Assembly: GCA_021613535.1 (NCBI GenBank)
Contig: CP075493.1
Coordinates: forward strand, 16,368,001-16,432,000
Source: Adineta vaga
Lineage: Eukaryota > Rotifera
DNA length: 64,000 nt
Reading direction: 5' to 3'
A model generated the notes under the pieces. That model was not told the DNA's origin, searched no databases, and saw nothing but the letters and a program-made list of their open reading frames with translations. A program made the position numbers and the translations under genes. This document shows positions 1 through 11,400 of this stretch, piece by piece (the first letter of the stretch is position 1; each line of letters opens with the position of its first letter).

Positions 1-263
1 TTTAAGAAAAACTTTCATATATAATGAACTATAACATTATCTACTGTCTCGAAAAATTATATTGATAAATTGGACTAGTTACACGTCTTCTTTTGTATGG
101 AAAATGAATGTATTTAGTGAATTATATAAATGACATACTTTTATTAGGAAAATCAGATTTAATTCGTCGAAGATTATTCACTGCATTATAAATAATAGTT
201 TTTGTACATATATTATCTTTAATAAATAATAAGATTTTTATATAAATAAATAAATAAACAAAC

Positions 264-528
264 CTGGATAATAATAAATTGTATCACCTGTTCCATTTGA
301 TAGTAATGAATCTATTGGATAAAAGCGAGGTATTTGAAAATCAGAATGATATCGACGTTCAAGAATAAAACGCATAGCTGGTAAAAGTCCAATGAATATG
401 CTTGCTAAGAAAATTTCCATTATTGTACGACCAGGATTTCGTATTGTTAAAAGAAATGTTTTGATAAATAATGATCGAAAATTATTTAAAAACATTGTAC
501 AATAATTAGATTGATCACGATATTCCAT
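264..528 (-). CDS. ABC transporter subfamily A-like protein, first exon (partial)
   Basis: An 88-residue first coding exon starts at the ATG at 528 and ends at a CCAG|GTTTGT donor at 263; the rest of the gene lies beyond the left edge. The peptide has the ABCA N-terminal signature: basic residues, then LLTIRNPGRT and a hydrophobic segment running into ILERRY. In ABCA proteins this is the cytosolic start and first transmembrane helix of a lipid-exporting full transporter. Only this exon is visible, so no ATP-binding cassette can be checked. The family call rests on the RNPGRT-plus-TM pattern and is fairly secure; substrate and subtype cannot be told. Confidence 0.65.
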
Positions 529-1530
529 TTTTCACCCTACTTATTAATAAGGACGCAAAATAAATCAGTCATTACCTGACTTTTTTCTTTCTATACTATA
601 ATATATAAAGCAAATTATACGAACGAAAAAAAAAAATTTTTTCGTGTGTATTCAACCGATAAAATGATACAAACAAACGTATTTTATCTATCGATTTTAT
701 TTAGTAATAACACATAGATAGAATGAACTTATATATTAAAAACATTATATGAGAATAATATATCATATTGTTTATACTATAGAATCAATCGATGTGTTCG
801 TTCATCCGTTCTTTTAAACGATAAATTCTGAAAAGCTAATCTAATTATGATGAAATTTTCTACCGAGTATTGTCACTTGAATATTTCTGTAAAATTCGAA
901 GATGAGCCTGATTGGACGAGCTATTATTGAGTTATTGAAAAAATACTGGTATTTCTCTATATCCTCTATCTCATACGCTTTATGCAGTACACATAACTTT
1001 CGAATAAAATCCGAAATTTCCGCATTTATTCACTATATAGACTGCAACACAATCGATCTTATATTTCCATATTTCTACAATATTAAATTTATGTATTCAA
1101 AAAATCTTGCGAAAACTTACAAAAGGAAAGCCAAGGATACAAAGAAAGAATACAACAACTCGAAAATACATTGATAAAGGTGCATAAACATTATTATATA
1201 TAGGTATTTATATTGATGTTATTGTTAACATTCTTTAGGTCAAATGTATTTTCAATTCAGGTACGTTTTCTTCAATAAACGATAGGATAAATATGAAAAT
1301 GGGAAGAAAAAGAAAGCAAATATTTTTTTTTTTTTCTTCTCATTAAAAAGGTAACTGCAAAGATACAAAATATCGAAACATAATGTTTTGGTTTATGATA
1401 TTTTTCCTATTCATAATTCTTTCTTATATAATTTATAAGAAAAGAAAAATCTCTTTGGAATGTTATATGATTTTGAAATCAATAAAAATGTCTAGTCCAA
1501 TAATTTCATATAATCGCGCATTTGATTATA
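529..1530. other. Intergenic, no supported gene
   Basis: Upstream region of the ABCA-like exon. Short open frames at 902-1174 and 1383-1571 show no recognisable domain and have AT-rich, low-information composition. The right end may contain unrecognised parts of the decayed oxidoreductase that follows. Confidence 0.4.
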
Positions 1531-1531
1531 G

Positions 1532-2041
1532 AAAATGTGTACATTTGATCCACAATTTGGTCAAGGTATAACTCATATTTGTCGATAAGCAAGAGAATTA
1601 AATAATATTTTTGAAGAAAATTCTTATGAATTAAAAGATATTTTTTATATTCATAAATAATCGTGCATCAAAAATTAGTGGTGAATGTTGGATTTCTTCA
1701 ACTGCAAGTAATTGGAAAACATCAACATTAAAAGTAATTCAAACAAATCGATATGGAAAAAGAAAAATCTTTGTACGAAATGAACAGTTTCCAAATAAAA
1801 AAGAATAGCAATTAAAAACCCCTTTTTTATTCAATTTATGCAATGGTATAATTATTGGCTTTTATATTGTGCATCAAAACCAGGAAAATTAACGACGGAA
1901 TTTTTATATGTTATTAATCAACATAAAAATCCTTTGATTTTATTTAAACCATTAACATTCTTTTCAGTTTGTTTCAATGCTTTCATTCATTATTTTAACT
2001 TATCGAACGAAAAACGTATCCAATGCATTTCTTTCATTTAA
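1532..2041 (+). pseudogene. FAD-dependent monooxygenase-like C-terminal relic
   Basis: From 1535 the frame reads FDPQFGQGITHICR, which resembles the conserved FAD-contacting segment of polyprenyl-methoxyphenol hydroxylase-type monooxygenases (usually NPxxGQGM). It is then interrupted by TAA at 1586-1588. The reading shifts by one base in the T-run near 1650, stops again at 1806-1808, and resumes in another frame at 1838 with a peptide starting MQWYNYWLLYCASK. Two stops and two frame changes in 500 bp mark it as dead. No N-terminal Rossmann motif was found upstream, so the copy is also 5' truncated. The family is inferred from a short motif. Confidence 0.45.
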
Positions 2042-2189
2042 TGTTGTCATTTTGATAATAGAAAGCTTAATTGATCTATTCAGTTGTATAAATACATTTT
2101 TATATATAGTTAGTAAGAATGAATTCAAGAAATAGCATTTGTTGAATACCATTTTCATCCACATTAACATAAATTGTATAGATTATTTT

Positions 2190-2600
2190 AAAAATTGATT
2201 TACTTGTGAGTTACGTTCGAAATATAAAGAAAGTTCTTCTAGATTGACTTTCATGGCGTCAAATATTTCGGTAGCCATTCTCCGTGGACAATTGATGAGG
2301 AGCAATGCCTTTCTCTTGTCGAGGTCTGTAACATTTAAATTATTTAGATGTAAAGCTTCCTCAATGTGATTCTTAGCTTGATTTAATTAATAATTAGTGT
2401 TTTTTATCTTAATCATTAAGATCGACTAATAATGCTAATGTAAAATTATAGATTTCTCCAAAGTGTCATCAGTTGTTTAGATGTCTGAGAATTTTTTTCA
2501 TGAATATAGAAGATTCAATAATTCTTCTTTTGTTTTTCTTCGTACACCTTCAATAACTGAAGCAAGTGCAATATCAATTGAATAAGACGAAATACACGTA
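2190..2600 (-). pseudogene. Decayed ORF fragments, possibly a TPR-type protein
   Basis: On the minus strand two stretches look coding. One, near 2590-2510, contains ALASVIEGVRRKTKEE followed by stops. A second, near 2385-2195, contains KRKALLLINCPRRMATEIF and ends at a stop. They are in different frames with several stops between. The helical, charged composition resembles degraded TPR or helical-repeat proteins common in this genome type, but I cannot name a family. Read as a relic of a minus-strand gene. Confidence 0.3.
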
Positions 2601-2604
2601 TATA

Positions 2605-4050
2605 TGTGGCAGTCGGTTAGGGATGTAGTTGAGATTGGAATATAGAAAAATACTATCTAAATCTATATTTTTATTTGTAGAGAGGAAAATAGAATTGATA
2701 ATTTTATATAAAAAAAAGCAATTATAATTTATTTAATTAAGCTATTAATCGTTAAATAATTGTTTTATAAAGAGGATGTTGGTTTTTGTATAAAAGGAAG
2801 AGACTGATTTTCGTGTAAGTAGACAGATTTTTTATGCACGGGACATGCGGGACATTAAATTTTATAAGGAAAGAGAGGATTTTCGAACTAAAAATAGTTT
2901 TCATTTCTAGGCGGGACATAGAATTTTCTTTCGTTTTGTATTAAGAGAAAGATTTTTGCTACCTATTTTTTCTGTTACAGTATATTTGACACTGTTTTAA
3001 ATAAATCTTTCTCTTTTCCTTTTTTAAAAATTACTTTGTTGCAGTTTTTACTTAGAATATAGATCAGACTGCTTCCTAATATTTCAATGTATAAAAAAAT
3101 ATATTTGTGTGCATAGAACAAATGTTTGGGATGCATAAATTATATGAATGAAAAATGAATTATCTCTCAGATATTTTTTTAGAAAATAGAGCTTATGTTA
3201 AATATTTTTATTGACTAATTGGAAATAGAATGTAATGACTGGTATACTACTTTAGATATTGATAAAAAATTTAGTGAAGTTTGAAAACATTACGAGCAGA
3301 GAGCTGATGAAAATGGCGACATGAATTAAAAAAGAGAAATAAAGCAGTTGAGTTTGAAAAATAAGAATATCGTTTTTTAGTGCCCCTTGAAATCAAAATA
3401 AATTTGGAATAGTTTAGACGAAATGATTTCAAGCGAGAGGTCAAAAAGACAGGGAATACAATTCGTTAAGAAAGTAAATATTTCTACAAAATTTGACAAG
3501 TTAAGCATGTAACAACGAATTTAATAACTTGATTAAAAAAGGTTATCATAGGACTATCGGCGAATCTTCGTTTTTAGGAACGAACATCTACTAAGAGAAT
3601 ATAAAATAGAGAAATGATTGTGTCACGTAGATTTCATACATAATAATATTTTGAAATACATTCTTTTATGAATTGTTCATTTATTATTATCAATCAAATA
3701 GAATTTTTTATAAATATCGCCTATGTATAATCTTACGAATATAGCGAAAATGAAACTATTCTTTGATAAAAAGTATACAGTATGAGTGACAAAATGTTTT
3801 TTTATGAAAATCCATTTATAATATTCTATTTGATTCAGATAGATTTATTGATGAAGAAATCTATGTTATTTTTATTCTGTTTTTCATTTTCGAATCTATG
3901 TCTGTATTTAATTTTCGTTTCTCTTTTTTATCTATTTTTTTCGCGCATTCCAATCTCAACTGAATTCTCATGTCAACTGTGACATATATATATTAATGGA
4001 TGTATCAGAATTAATGAAAATTGTCGTAATGTTACAAAAGGGATCTTTGT
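2605..4050. other. Intergenic, no supported gene
   Basis: AT-rich sequence without a coding-like frame longer than about 65 codons. The 3782-3982 plus frame is a hydrophobic, T-rich translation with no family resemblance and is not called. No repeat or RNA gene was recognised. Confidence 0.4.
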
Positions 4051-4051
4051 A

Positions 4052-4324
4052 TTAGAATTCTTCATACTCTGAATAAGTATACCACCAACTAGACTTTAAG
4101 GATATTACACGATTAAATAAAACGTCCGGAGGAACCGTTAATTGTCTGTCTCTTTTATATCGATAAGTCTTAAGTTCAAGTTTAAACCGATTATAGTAAT
4201 TTGTTATCGAATGAAGTCTCTTGCAAACACAAGACATTGTACAAAGAATTGTTTGAATATCACAAAAATCAAAAATACGATGAAGTACTTCCACTGGAAG
4301 ATTGATTAAAGATGATTGTTCCAT
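4052..4324 (-). CDS. Short F-box protein (possibly truncated)
   Basis: A 90-residue frame opens with MEQSSLINLPVEVLHRIFDF, a standard F-box start (LPxEVLxxIF), followed by CDIQTILCTMSCVCKRLHSI, giving the full helical F-box of about 45 residues. F-box proteins bind SKP1 and recruit substrates to SCF ubiquitin ligases. Bdelloid F-box genes I know of usually carry several hundred more residues of repeat or LRR-like substrate-binding region. Here only about 40 residues follow before the stop at 4052, so this is either a truncated copy or lacks a downstream exon. The start is the only in-frame ATG before the motif. Confidence 0.6.
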   Translation of the reverse strand: MEQSSLINLPVEVLHRIFDFCDIQTILCTMSCVCKRLHSITNYYNRFKLELKTYRYKRDRQLTVPPDVLFNRVISLKSSWWYTYSEYEEF

Positions 4325-4329
4325 GAGAA

Positions 4330-5830
4330 TAATAATCTATGCGAATAGATAAAATAAACAATGAAATATCTTTTAGTAAGATTCTATTAAAACGTGATCG
4401 ATCTATATATAGATTTCTAATGCTTAGATCATGCATTTTTTCTCACTGAGATTGCTAACACTATTCGTAAAAGTCTTCTCTCGAACAACTCTAGTCACTC
4501 TTTTGTCATTTCTAACATCAACACAGTGCTCGAAAAAGAAAGCAAATAGAAAGATTACTAAAAGATATGATGAAAAAAAACCCACAAATAAAGAAAAAGA
4601 AATGTAGTCTTGATGGTGTGGGCGAGTATAAGAATAGGATAGGAAGGAATTCAAGAAAAAGCAATCATTTCACTTGAGGGGTGAGGGTGAAGATGTGTGA
4701 GTAGAGTTACCAGGAGAAATTAATTCTTTCGAATCATTTGTGTTTTGGATGCTGTACTTCTTATGTTAAAGTCCCCTTTGAGATGGCAACGATAGTGATG
4801 AAGTTTGTGGGTAATTTGAAGTGGAGTTTATCTGTAGATCGAGTTCGTGTAGAATGGAATGTTTTTTGGCTTGAATGGGTATGTGAGAATGGCGTCATGG
4901 GGTGAATCTCTCAGAGTCTCTTGGATAAGTAGGAATAATGTGGTAGTTTCATTTTTGAATAGTTATCTGGTCGTATCTTCAATGGATTGGATCATCGTTG
5001 AACAGTTGAAACGTTTGGTCATAAAATTGTTGTTGTTTTGTCACTTCGGACCATACGTCAGATACCGAAAACTACGAAGCAGTGTGTAAGTCTCAATCAT
5101 GGTCTAGGAGAATAACCGAAGCGACACAACGAATATCATATAAGTGTAGGGGTTTGAAAAGAAATCGTTCGGAATTCGTGATGTCATTAGGTATTACGGA
5201 TCATTTTGGTTTTTGATGAGTATGTTCTTGAAACAGTTGGATGATAACGATATATGTGATAATTTAATCTATGGATCTGCTTCTGTTAGTAGGACGGTGA
5301 CGACTTCACCGTGTTATATTCGATTAGAATGTCCGTGGGCTGGCTTAGATAACTTACGAAAAGTGAGATTTATCAGTTTGATGATTGCTGGTCGTAAAGA
5401 AGTCTATGAGTGGAATATGTTTCGATTTCTAAAAGCCTGTATTAGGTAGAGTTTCGGTCACTATTCTCACCGTGAAAACAGAGAGTTCATATCGGCAACT
5501 AGAAGATTTTGCGATCACTAAAAGCGTAAGTTGATGCCTATTAATGAATGTAGCTTTCAGTCATGATTTTGCATCACTTTCGGTGAATCAATTTCATATA
5601 ATAGATCATGTATATCTAGCATGAAGAAAGAATTAAATAAGTATTACGATACATAGATGGCCATCATGATTTATAAAGAATGTTCTAGAACATACTCGAA
5701 CTATATACGAATAGAAATATTATTATATGAAGAATCTAAAACGTGTTTAGATACTGCTTCAATAATATATATATATATATATGCGTAATGTACATAAAAA
5801 GCTAATTCTTTCGTTTCATATTCACGAAAT
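4330..5830. other. Intergenic; less AT-rich block with unexplained open frames
   Basis: A less AT-rich stretch (about 4700-5450) carries plus-strand frames at 4859-5089 and 5213-5449 with no recognisable domain; the minus strand is broken by stops. It may be an old element body. A degenerate G-rich run (GAGGGGTGAGGGTGA) lies at 4676-4690. An AT dinucleotide run is at about 5767-5783. Confidence 0.35.
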
Positions 5831-5834
5831 TTGA

Positions 5835-6066
5835 TACACTGATAAAAATGAGCACAGGTTAATAAACCCTCCAAAAGGATTTGTCAAACTGATGAACCCT
5901 TTGATCTACCCTTTCGCTTGATCTACCGAAAAAGGGTATTTCATACGTTGCAGTCTGATAAACGTTTTAGGGTATATCGGCAGTTATATACCCTCAAAAC
6001 GTTTATTAACTTTATGAACCCTATAAAAACTGATTTTTCATTCTACGTTTTCCACTGATGAGTGTA
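5835..6066. mobile_element. Foldback/MITE-like element A (TACACT...AGTGTA ends)
   Basis: The element begins TACACTGATAAAAATGAG and ends with the inverted CACTGATGAGTGTA. Inside, ATAAACGTTTTAGGGTATA at 5958-5976 pairs with TATACCCTCAAAACGTTTAT at 5987-6006 to make a hairpin of about 19 bp with one bulge. AAACCCT/AGGGTTT motifs recur through both halves. There is no coding capacity. Ends and AAACCCT motifs match the larger foldback at 58696-59057, so it looks like a shorter member of the same non-autonomous family. Confidence 0.55.
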
Positions 6067-6210
6067 TTACTAAACCGGTTTTTATGAGTAGCTGCCTAAT
6101 TCGACTTATAATATAAATGGATTTTCATTATTATATATCTATACATCTATCAACAGATATAGATCTAGATATACCTCACCCATGTTCAGTTAGGAATATA
6201 GGAATAGGGT

Positions 6211-6253
6211 GGATGAGGGTGTTAGTATTACATCTGTCTAACACCCACCCTCA
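6211..6253. repeat. GGGTGT/ACACCC hairpin
   Basis: GGATGAGGGTGTTAG is followed after 12 bases by the near-perfect inverse CTAACACCCACCCTCA. The arms are made of permuted TGTGGG-like hexamers. This is one of about fifteen such sites in the window. Confidence 0.6.
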
Positions 6254-6412
6254 GGAGGCTATAAAACTCCAGTAACATGCATATGACTCAAAGATGTGGA
6301 TTATATACGAATGGTTTACAGATTTTTTTACTCATAGCTGAAAGCCATGGCCGTCATTTACATTATATTCAGTCGAGGGTAAGGCGAGTCATGTGCGACG
6401 AATGCTATTTAT

Positions 6413-6991
6413 TTATATCAATAGTATTAATGGAATGACACCATCTCCGTAATCGGGTAAAGACTCATCATATATAGATGAAGGAGAATGTTTTTGAAAA
6501 CCAGTCTTTCGATACAATCGAAGGGCTCGTTCATTGTAAGATTCTGTCAAAAGAAAAATAAATGGACGCTGACGCTTTCGACACCATTTGATCATTTTTT
6601 TTAATATACGTGTTCCAATTCCAAAACCTTGTGCGGATTCAGAGACACCAAATAAAATCACATACAATCCACGATGTGAACCAATGTCACTAGCCAATGC
6701 ACAGCCAAGACATTGATCATTTTCATATGCACACCAAATATGAGTGGCACTATCAATAGTTACACGTAAAGTTTCTTCTGTATGAGCTGGTTGAAATAAT
6801 GGTAATAAAACGTTTTCTATATCATTTAATGGATAGTTTCGATCACGAGAAATTCGTATTAAACGACCAGACAGTTGTTTTCCCTTTTCCGAAGATGGCA
6901 GATCCATACTGTTGATTGAGTCGTTATATTCAGTTGTTTTCATTTGTGTTGTGTGACAGATACACAAATCAGAAAGGCAATTTGTTTTCAA
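6413..6991 (-). CDS. GNAT-family N-acetyltransferase
   Basis: A single-exon, 192-residue protein. After an N-terminal extension of about 40 residues comes a GNAT fold: LIRISRDRNYPLNDIENVLL (strand 1, helix 1), HIWCAYENDQCLGCALASD (strands 2-4), and motif A around SAQGFGIGTRILKKM, which carries the Q-x-x-G-x-G acetyl-CoA pyrophosphate loop. It ends with the typical NERALRLYRKTGFQK (motif B, helix 4). GNAT enzymes move an acetyl group from acetyl-CoA to an amine; the substrate is not predictable here. Length and motif spacing are normal for the family and no break is seen. The start is the first ATG; a later start at M17 would also keep the domain. Confidence 0.8.
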   Translation of the reverse strand: MKTNCLSDLCICHTTQMKTTEYNDSINSMDLPSSEKGKQLSGRLIRISRDRNYPLNDIENVLLPLFQPAHTEETLRVTIDSATHIWCAYENDQCLGCALASDIGSHRGLYVILFGVSESAQGFGIGTRILKKMIKWCRKRQRPFIFLLTESYNERALRLYRKTGFQKHSPSSIYDESLPDYGDGVIPLILLI

Positions 6992-6994
6992 TAT

Positions 6995-7470
6995 ATTTCA
7001 TTCATTTTAAATTACAGTACATATTTCCACATTAGGTCAAAAACGTATGTCTAATATAGCAAGAGCGGAAGAAAAAAAAATATGGCAATAATCATTCATT
7101 CGTGTACAGCACTGTGCAAAGTGACGTCTGTAACGGTAATGGATATAAACACATGCAAAGTGTTCTCAATGCGCTCTGTTGTGCAGGGTGCGTAAAAATG
7201 TTTTCCAGGGAAGTAACTCTACCGTAACAAATGGTAACCACAATGAATTTTATACCAAATGAAAGCGCGGAAAAATGGGATATTCTGATGCTAAATTGTG
7301 AGGATTCTGAAAACTCTTTTATAATAAACATAATTTATCTTTAGAATTTCCAGCTATTTCACTATGAGAAAGTTTAGTGCTTGAAGCAATTCAAAGTGCA
7401 TCTTATTGGAAGCGATCGATAACATCAAAAGAATTTATTTTTCAAAACTGATTAGTGAATCTTCACTACC
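6995..7470. other. Intergenic, no supported gene
   Basis: The frame at 7092-7331 on the minus strand has no recognisable domain. The right part leads into the mariner relic. Confidence 0.35.
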
Positions 7471-7489
7471 CGAAGACGGGGTGGATACG

Positions 7490-8065
7490 AACATAAAAGA
7501 GTTTCAAATAGTTCCACATTTGATTCCATGTTAGTCAGAACATCTATGAGATGCTTTTTTAATGCCTCTTGCTTGTCACGATTCTCCACAGTTTTCGATC
7601 ATATTTTTCGCTCAACTTCATCTTTAATTATTGTTCTAATGTGCACAGCGACATTTAGATCAGGTGAATTGCCAGGCCATGTGTTTTTACCCCCCAAAAT
7701 TATATCATTCGCTTTAAGCAAAAATTGAGTCATATTTGCACGGATGCATGGCGCTTTGTCATGGACAAATCACTTGATCAGGATCGATCACATTTTCCTC
7801 ATCCTTCAGAAATGAAAACACATACTGCATCAAAATAACGTCACGGAAATATTGACCAGTCCAAGATTCACCCTTCTCTTTCATTACCCAGTGCAGCTTT
7901 TTCGCCGTGAAAATGATAAAAATGCCGATACATAACTGATTTTTTACCATCTCGCGATACCTTTCATTATCTTCAATATCAGCAATAAATACTTCTTGCC
8001 CATACTAATTGTGGACTTTATTTGTGGACCAATCCTGGGAACCATAATTTTGGGCAAATGATAGT
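7490..8065 (-). pseudogene. Tc1/mariner transposase relic
   Basis: Minus-strand pieces in two frames rebuild the C-terminal half of a Tc1/mariner transposase. First comes a segment around GQEVFIADIEDNERYREM with an in-frame stop just before it, then an open stretch 7950-7759. After a frame change come the diagnostic DKAPC-type and WPGNSPDLN motifs (second catalytic Asp region and the SPDLNP box before the last acidic residue). Stops and the frameshift show it cannot be active. The N-terminal DNA-binding part and terminal inverted repeats were not found. Confidence 0.7.
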
Positions 8066-8069
8066 CATT

Positions 8070-8520
8070 CTAGAGCGGAAATTTAGATTTGTTTACTCGC
8101 AGCTTAGATGTTGAAATCAAATTATTTTGTAGCTTTCTGGTAAATGAGTTAGATTAAGATTGTTTACATATCGTTAACTACGTATTTGTTTGAATTGCTT
8201 ATAATTCATACTGTTTCGTTGTTGAATTTCAAATAAAAAGTTACCGATGTTTTTATTGATCTGGAATAGGTCGAAGTTTTAGCTAGTTGTGACGAAAGAG
8301 AGTAATCATCGCAAATTTAACATCTATTTGAGTTTATTTACAGGTGTATTCTTATAGTTCGATTAAGTGTTTAGTGATTAATGTACAAAAAAGATTTCCA
8401 GTTATATAAAGTCATCATACAGTTTAAGTGTGAAAAAGGGCTTGTTTCTTTTAACGTGAATGTATGTTTTCTCTTGATTTCTAATTATATTGATACGAGA
8501 TTTTTTTTGTAATATTCTAT
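8070..8520. other. Intergenic; possible upstream exon or intron of the LRR gene
   Basis: No coding-like frame. A TTCTATAG acceptor-like site at its right end precedes the LRR coding frame, so part of this may be its first intron. Confidence 0.35.
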
Positions 8521-8522
8521 AG

Positions 8523-9434
8523 ATTCATCGGAATTGAATTGCAATCAATACAGTAATGATTTGGAAATTCTTCGTCAGTTTCCATTTCCGGTTAAATTAA
8601 ACCTATCCATGGATGAATTTTATAACTATGGAAAAAGTGTAGGTCAATTAAATGAAGATGGTACTTTTATTGAAAAAATTATCATTATAAATGAAAAAAT
8701 TGTTGCATTAAGTCTGTTCTGTTTATCAAAACTTACTACATTATTAATTCAATCAACACCATTTGAAAATAGAAAGTTTTATCTGTTGAATAAAATCAGT
8801 TTAATTTATTCTAAATCTTTATTTAGATATTGTACTGGATGCATTAGTAAATCTGAAAACACTGAAACATTTTGTTATTTATTTTACACCTATTAAAGAA
8901 ACAACAAAACAATTTTCGACACTTACTAATCTTGAAATTATTACATTTTGCAATTGTTCTTTAACTCATTTACCACATCTGAATAAACTCCATCAATTGG
9001 AATTTTTAAATATTCCAAACAATAGTTTAACTCAATTAGATGAACTATTAAATGCAAACTTAATAATATTAGAAATCTCAAGCAATAATTTTACTCAAAT
9101 ACCAATTTTGAAAAATAAAGAAAATCTTATATTTTTCTTTTCAGCTTCTAATCCTTTGAAGAACGCTGAATCTATTTTGTTATATCCAAATCTACAGCCA
9201 ATTGATTTACATGATACAACATTAATGTCTATTCCATCTGATATTGATAAATTACACCAGCTTGAACGATTACTTATAAATGATAACCAATTAACTGATC
9301 TTCCTCTTGGAATATTCAATCTATCTAAAATTTATTTTTTGGATGCACACAATAATTTATTTTCTGCAGAGAATATTGATTCATTCGAAGAAAAAATGAA
9401 ACAATGTCTTCCAACTGCGTATCTTTACATTTGA
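8523..9434 (+). pseudogene. Leucine-rich-repeat protein with a frameshift
   Basis: The coding frame starts after an acceptor-like CTATAG at 8522 and reads an N-terminal region of about 90 residues. Around 8805-8815 the reading shifts by one base. In the new frame it continues as LVNLKTLKHFVIYFTPIKE and LTNLEIITFCNCSLTHLPHL, then joins without break to repeats such as LEFLNIPNNSLTQLDELL and LERLLINDNQLTDLPLGIF, ending at 9434. About six LRRs of the 22-24-residue type are visible. They form a protein-binding solenoid; the partner is unknown. Apart from the single shift the frame is clean, so this is either a recent pseudogene, a sequencing error, or a tiny unrecognised intron. Confidence 0.6.
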
Positions 9435-10010
9435 TTGAAATGGTGATAGGTGCCATATGAAAAATAATCGTTTTTTTTCTCATATCTTAAAAGTTTAATT
9501 AAATACTTATAAGGGTATCAGTTTTATTATACAATAAACTGAAGATTAGACTATAATATATTCATTATGAATGAAAATCTTGAATTGACAGTATAAATTA
9601 GGTATAGATATATTTTTACCTATAGTACTTTCCTTGTTTTAACGATTTTTATATATCAAAGACAATAAATGCGATTGATTTGTCATTTTTGTAGTGAATA
9701 TACGGACGTAAAAAGATGAATTATTATTCTATGAAATAAATATACAATTAATACATTGTTTATGAGGCACCTTTATTCCGATTGAAGAATATTCAAAAAT
9801 CTTTGAAGTACATTTTTCATGCACCCGTCAATACTAGTTTAGGAAAATCTTCGAACGAATACATCGAAAACTGAAAATGAGAAGTATTTATTGCTTAAAC
9901 ATGTAGGTGATAGATACATGCTTATATACATTAATGTTGTCATATATGGCCATACTCTCAAGAAGCAAAAATAAAACTAAAGACTCAATCCATTCAGTTA
10001 TAATCAAGAT
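9435..10010. other. Intergenic, no supported gene
   Basis: Convergent 3' flanks of the LRR frame (plus) and the TPR gene (minus). AT-rich, nothing recognised. Confidence 0.4.
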
Positions 10011-10014
10011 TCGT

Positions 10015-10827
10015 TTAAGTCTTGTAGAAAGTTTTAAATATTATTATACTGATCACACTGATTATTGTCACAACTCCTATGTAAAACACATTCCGTTGCG
10101 TTTCTTGGAAATTTGAATTTGTCATATTATTTCTTTGATGCAATCTTGCAACTTGTTGACGAATATTTGATAATTCATGGAAGTTTGCGGGCGTATGTTC
10201 AATTGCTTGTTCATATGGACGCAACGCTGCCTCTACTTGATCTTGCTCTAGATATGTCAATGCCGCTTGTTTATATAATTTTGTTAGAAGAAAATGTTGT
10301 TTTGGCAATGTTGAGCAACGATAAGTGTCAACTGCTTTATTAAAATTCTGATGAGCTTGTTCGAAATGACCTTGTTTTCTCTCCATAATACCCATTTGTA
10401 TATAGCAACCAATAATATTATCATGATAAGGTAAATGTAGATGTTCATTGTGAATATTAACTGCACGATCGAAATAATCCATAGCTAAATCGTATTGGTC
10501 AACATTTAACTTAGGAGCAATGATAAGTGGATCACAGTAAGGCATTGTTTTATATATATCATAGGCGCGCTGAAAATTTGTTAACGCTTCGATATATTCA
10601 CCTTGTCTATAATGTGCGTCTCCTAGTGTTTGATACATCGTAGCTAGATTTGGATGATTGTCAGGTAATGATTGACGCTGAATATCAATGGCTTCCTTTA
10701 TACATTCTATCGCCATTTTATGATTACCCACAGCTGTATATACCAAACATAGATAATGCGAACTACGGATTGTGCTCCACAACCTTGTTTTTTTTGTTTG
10801 TTCCTTATGGAAGCAGTTTTTGTTCAA
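10015..10827 (-). CDS. TPR protein with a C-terminal membrane anchor
   Basis: A 270-residue frame with four to five kinesin-light-chain-type tetratricopeptide repeats: for example AIECIKEAIDIQRQSLP, YQTLGDAHYRQGEYIEALT, YIQMGIMERKQGHFEQAHQ and YKQAALTYLEQDQVEAALR. The end is unusual: after a polar linker, VFYIGVVTIISVISIIIF is a hydrophobic segment of about 18 residues followed only by KTFYKT. That is the layout of a tail-anchored protein with the TPRs in the cytosol. The N-terminus begins abruptly inside a repeat region, so upstream exons may be missing or the gene truncated. It could be a cut-down relative of the ART-TPR genes such as the one at 45864-49172. Confidence 0.6.
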   Translation of the reverse strand: MNKNCFHKEQTKKTRLWSTIRSSHYLCLVYTAVGNHKMAIECIKEAIDIQRQSLPDNHPNLATMYQTLGDAHYRQGEYIEALTNFQRAYDIYKTMPYCDPLIIAPKLNVDQYDLAMDYFDRAVNIHNEHLHLPYHDNIIGCYIQMGIMERKQGHFEQAHQNFNKAVDTYRCSTLPKQHFLLTKLYKQAALTYLEQDQVEAALRPYEQAIEHTPANFHELSNIRQQVARLHQRNNMTNSNFQETQRNVFYIGVVTIISVISIIIFKTFYKT

Positions 10828-11027
10828 TTGAATAAACGTTGACTATGACATAATGCATTTCATCATTTCACTTGAGATGAGGAAAAATTTCTCGTTTTAC
10901 AAAACGATTCTTAGTATTTGTTTTTTCTTTCTCCTTCGTATTTGTGAAATAACACCATAGATTATCCAAATCGACGTATCATTATCTATTTTGAGACACG
11001 AAGAGAAAAACATAGCTGAGGTAGCTA

Positions 11028-11400
11028 AACTATTCAATGGTCATATTCTCGATAAATCCAACAGAAACGTCGATCTCTACGATAACAAATATCAATGAAA
11101 AGTCATTGGTAATTTTCGTACAACTGATTCCATCCGCTTTTCTTATTTCGCATTAGGTGTCCGCCGTGTCATGGTTTCACTCCGATTCTGGTCGATTTCT
11201 ATAACAAATCTGGTCCAGAAAAGAAACTAGAGATTATTTTCATAAGTTCAGATAACGATGAAGAATCATTTAATGAGTATTATCAAGCAACGCGTTGGTT
11301 AAATTTGGATTTCAAAGAACGTGAGAAGAAAGATGAATTAGACGAGAAATTCCAGGTAGATGGAAATAATGGAAATATCGTTTGTAAGGATGCAGGATAA
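11028..11400 (+). pseudogene. Nucleoredoxin/thioredoxin-like relic
   Basis: The frame reads KLFNGHILDKSNRNVDLYDN, which matches the start of nucleoredoxin-type domains, then hits a stop just before the active-site strand. In a shifted frame it continues as RCPPCHGFTPILVDFYNK, with the CPPC redox motif, then LEIIFISSDNDEESFNEYY and KDELDEKFQVDG before stopping near 11400. A later in-frame piece near 11550 may be more of it. The active-site strand (normally YFSAHWCPPC) is damaged by the shift. Functional members reduce disulfides; this copy is broken at least twice. Confidence 0.6.

Noticed and set aside
4859-5449. Two plus-strand frames in a less AT-rich block
   Set aside because: No recognisable motif, no splice sites joining them, opposite strand full of stops; left as unexplained.
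5890-5950. CTGATGAACCC...CCGAAAAAGGG as a hammerhead
   Set aside because: Boxes are too far apart and no stem II closes them; better explained by the foldback arms of element A.
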